A DNA stretch of 16,831 nucleotides from an uncultured Opitutia bacterium (GTDB taxonomy: Bacteria; Verrucomicrobiota; Verrucomicrobiia; Opitutales; Opitutaceae): NCBI GenBank assembly GCA_937952235.1, contig CALFZM010000092.1, positions 1 to 16,831 of the forward strand. Direction: 5' to 3'. Of this stretch, positions 16,201 through 16,831 are shown in pieces. Position numbers and translations under genes: made by a program. Under the pieces are notes generated by a model. The model worked only from the letters and a program-made list of their open reading frames with translations. It searched no databases and was not told the DNA's origin. Position 1 is the first letter of the stretch, and each line of letters opens with the position of its first letter.

Positions 16201-16831
16201 GCTCGCCAGCGCCCGGAAGAAAATCCGGCCGAGCACCGAGTCGGCGAAGGAACGCGAATCCGATCCGCCCGAAGGCGCGAGCTCGGCGGCCGTCAGGGTC
16301 GTGGCAAAATGGAGCCGTGGCGTCCCCGGGCGGTTCAGGCGGGCAATCATACCGGCGCGGAGCAGCGACGATTTGCCGGAGCCGCTTCCGCCCACGATGC
16401 CGAAGAAGGGAGCGCCGGTCGGCGACCAGGCATGCTCGAACTCCGTCAGCGCGTCTTCCAGCCAGCTGTCCCGTCCGAAGAACACCGGCTCGTCCTCCTC
16501 GTGATACGCCTCCAGGCCTTTGAAGGGATTCACGTCCTCGTCGCGGCGCGCCATCACGGGGCGTCGCGGCGTGGCCACTGGGCTGGCGGCTTTGGCACCC
16601 GTCGCTTCGAACACGTGGCTGAGGGCGAGCGAGACCATCCGTTCCACGCGGTTTACACTGGCATCGACCCGATCCGTGACCTGCTCGAGTCGGGCAACAC
16701 TGTCTTCGATCCGGTCGATGGCCGCGCGAAGATCCGTATCCAGGAACCGGAGGGCATCGGCCAGCCGCGCTTCGAACTGCGACCGGCGAGCGGACGCATC
16801 CTGGTCGGCCAGCAGCTGGAGCTGCGCGGCG
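13198..16831 (-). CDS. STAND NTPase with N-terminal coiled coil and C-terminal ankyrin repeats (5' end outside window)
   Basis: At least 1210 residues are visible and the frame stays open to the window edge, so the start is missing; a GTG at 16647 is not needed as a start. Residues 1 to about 75 form heptad-rich helices ('ADALRFLDTDLRAAIDRIED', 'VARLEQVTDRVDASVNRVER'), suggesting a coiled coil. 'NPFKGLEAYHEEDEPVFFGR' (about 101-120) is the entry motif of novel STAND NTPase 1 (nSTAND1) proteins. Walker A is 'GGSGSGKSS' (about 147-155), Walker B 'LVVGLDQFEELLDL' (about 260-273), with a sensor-like 'IYTCQSNRRQ'. A winged-helix region ends in the STAND hallmark 'RLVHEALVTNWPPARE' (about 537-552). 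From about 640 to the end are some 14 clear ankyrin repeats ('GWTPLHHAA', 'GQTALHLAA') plus about three degenerate ones. Proteins of this design are signal-sensing ATPase switches that often oligomerise. The ankyrin array is the likely sensor or partner-binding part. An effector domain may lie upstream of the window. Overlaps the next gene by 4 bases. Confidence 0.92.
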   Translation of the reverse strand, partial: AAQLQLLADQDASARRSQFEARLADALRFLDTDLRAAIDRIEDSVARLEQVTDRVDASVNRVERMVSLALSHVFEATGAKAASPVATPRRPVMARRDEDVNPFKGLEAYHEEDEPVFFGRDSWLEDALTEFEHAWSPTGAPFFGIVGGSGSGKSSLLRAGMIARLNRPGTPRLHFATTLTAAELAPSGGSDSRSFADSVLGRIFFRALASVGADSDRTRDFDRGVTRIVANRPRWTVSALIEALDRIAAGKGETEGKARLVVGLDQFEELLDLRGAASTTAALAPLFQFFTLACASGRIGFIYTCQSNRRQLLRDDEVLKSLVSDAQEKAVPFLSEECIKEIAIRKFAHAGMDVREVVGDLYRRVHAFTEDRILVENASDGLRDVQATLLPLVSVTLLQLYEHCRGLRDKLRQERVRRTAAPVAIGKAGGLPETCLSAEGELKVSRRDVPDALLEVDTAISALADRAMNEVRSAPGVRWTDEVLDTLLRGLVRVHDAQQHRYSLPALSIPLRGPRRVFVEVFRKYRLLIPVQRDQVRLVHEALVTNWPPARERVAKDEELHRAVGEILPFVKRWNESKRRPELAGARLDDEQRETLGRLLVAWSDLFLPGDAAAPRPEDLLLREFAFAALEAALTPSRRAKWRDVDTTHFLLAVFYGQTALAEKYLLVEPGAARDHRTAKRSNAAMMAAHNGDEAVLDLVLRHGADPVAVNDEKSQPLHFAAFRGHIAAFDRLVAAGADPHAVGIAHSTALHFAASASQFEMLRHLVRVHGADPNVCDESGWTPLMLAARFAAPELAIWLLEGDRVRPHPVDDQTWPPFLTACRHGTAAMVRAFLKHPATDPLRKNKDGWTALHLGIASRSAEIVRALLEDLRIDAVAVTPRGKTPVEMAVHEGDAAVLAELLNDPHGRIDPDHGADKTQSPLGQACAAGKAELVRLLLDAGAKPNRSEKRRSPFLDAVQRDDIRMLRLLLAHADVTERNELGQTALHLAAGENAVASVELLAERVDCHVADLSGTSALHAAVAAGSHRAVHALLQRFPDLIEAADAFGRKALHIAAARGDRMLVEDLIGTWGAAARDAGGMTALHHAARKGQHEVAALLLRHPESDINAEDDAGWTPLHHAAQDGNAETIAMLLKAGARIGTAAARPARTAFELAAAAGRADLIGLLLPEQLAAADRRRMASAAALLAVRNAQFATALAALNLAEATAS

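Overview
This window is high-GC DNA, most likely from a member of the Opitutaceae (Verrucomicrobia). The main clue is the left TonB-dependent receptor. It carries the N-terminal 'V-x-L-S-P-F-x-V' signature followed by a 'G(S/T)R-T-N' plug start that is typical of the large receptor families of that group. The right receptor has a carboxypeptidase-regulatory-like domain in front of its plug. The assignment is inference from protein style, not from a marker gene.

Layout. (1) 1-629: the 3' end of a malate:quinone oxidoreductase gene (mqo), cut by the window edge. (2) 706-4245: a compact araF-araG-araH locus for L-arabinose ABC uptake on the + strand. The araG frame is broken just before its first Walker A motif by what looks like a 5-base deletion. 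(3) 4246-5457: a secreted alpha/beta-hydrolase (esterase) on the - strand, flanked by two copies of a paired-hairpin repeat. (4) 5458-11374: two divergently transcribed TonB-dependent receptors of different architecture sharing a control region of about 200 bp. (5) 11371-11527: a third, apparently complete copy of the hairpin repeat, whose left end contains the stop codon of the right-hand receptor gene. (6) 11635-12333: a homologue of IcmJ/DotN, the zinc protein of the Dot/Icm type IV coupling complex, on the + strand. (7) 12314-16831: on the - strand, a very large STAND NTPase with an N-terminal coiled coil and a C-terminal ankyrin solenoid (running off the window), coupled by an ATGA overlap to a 295-residue protein of unknown family. 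The stop of that protein overlaps the end of the IcmJ-like gene tail to tail.

How the parts may work together. The receptors, esterase and arabinose transporter suit a polysaccharide-degrading lifestyle: outer-membrane import, release of ester-linked groups, inner-membrane pentose uptake. The right end is different in kind. A STAND NTPase with a repeat sensor plus a tightly coupled small partner is the architecture of signal-triggered switches, including antiphage STAND systems. This pair, possibly with the neighbouring IcmJ-like protein, is the best candidate for an undescribed system here. No direct evidence of defence function is visible.

The hairpin repeat (three copies, always just after a gene end, with compensatory base changes in one stem) is the strongest non-coding signal. 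I see no tRNA, rRNA, CRISPR array or transposase in the window.
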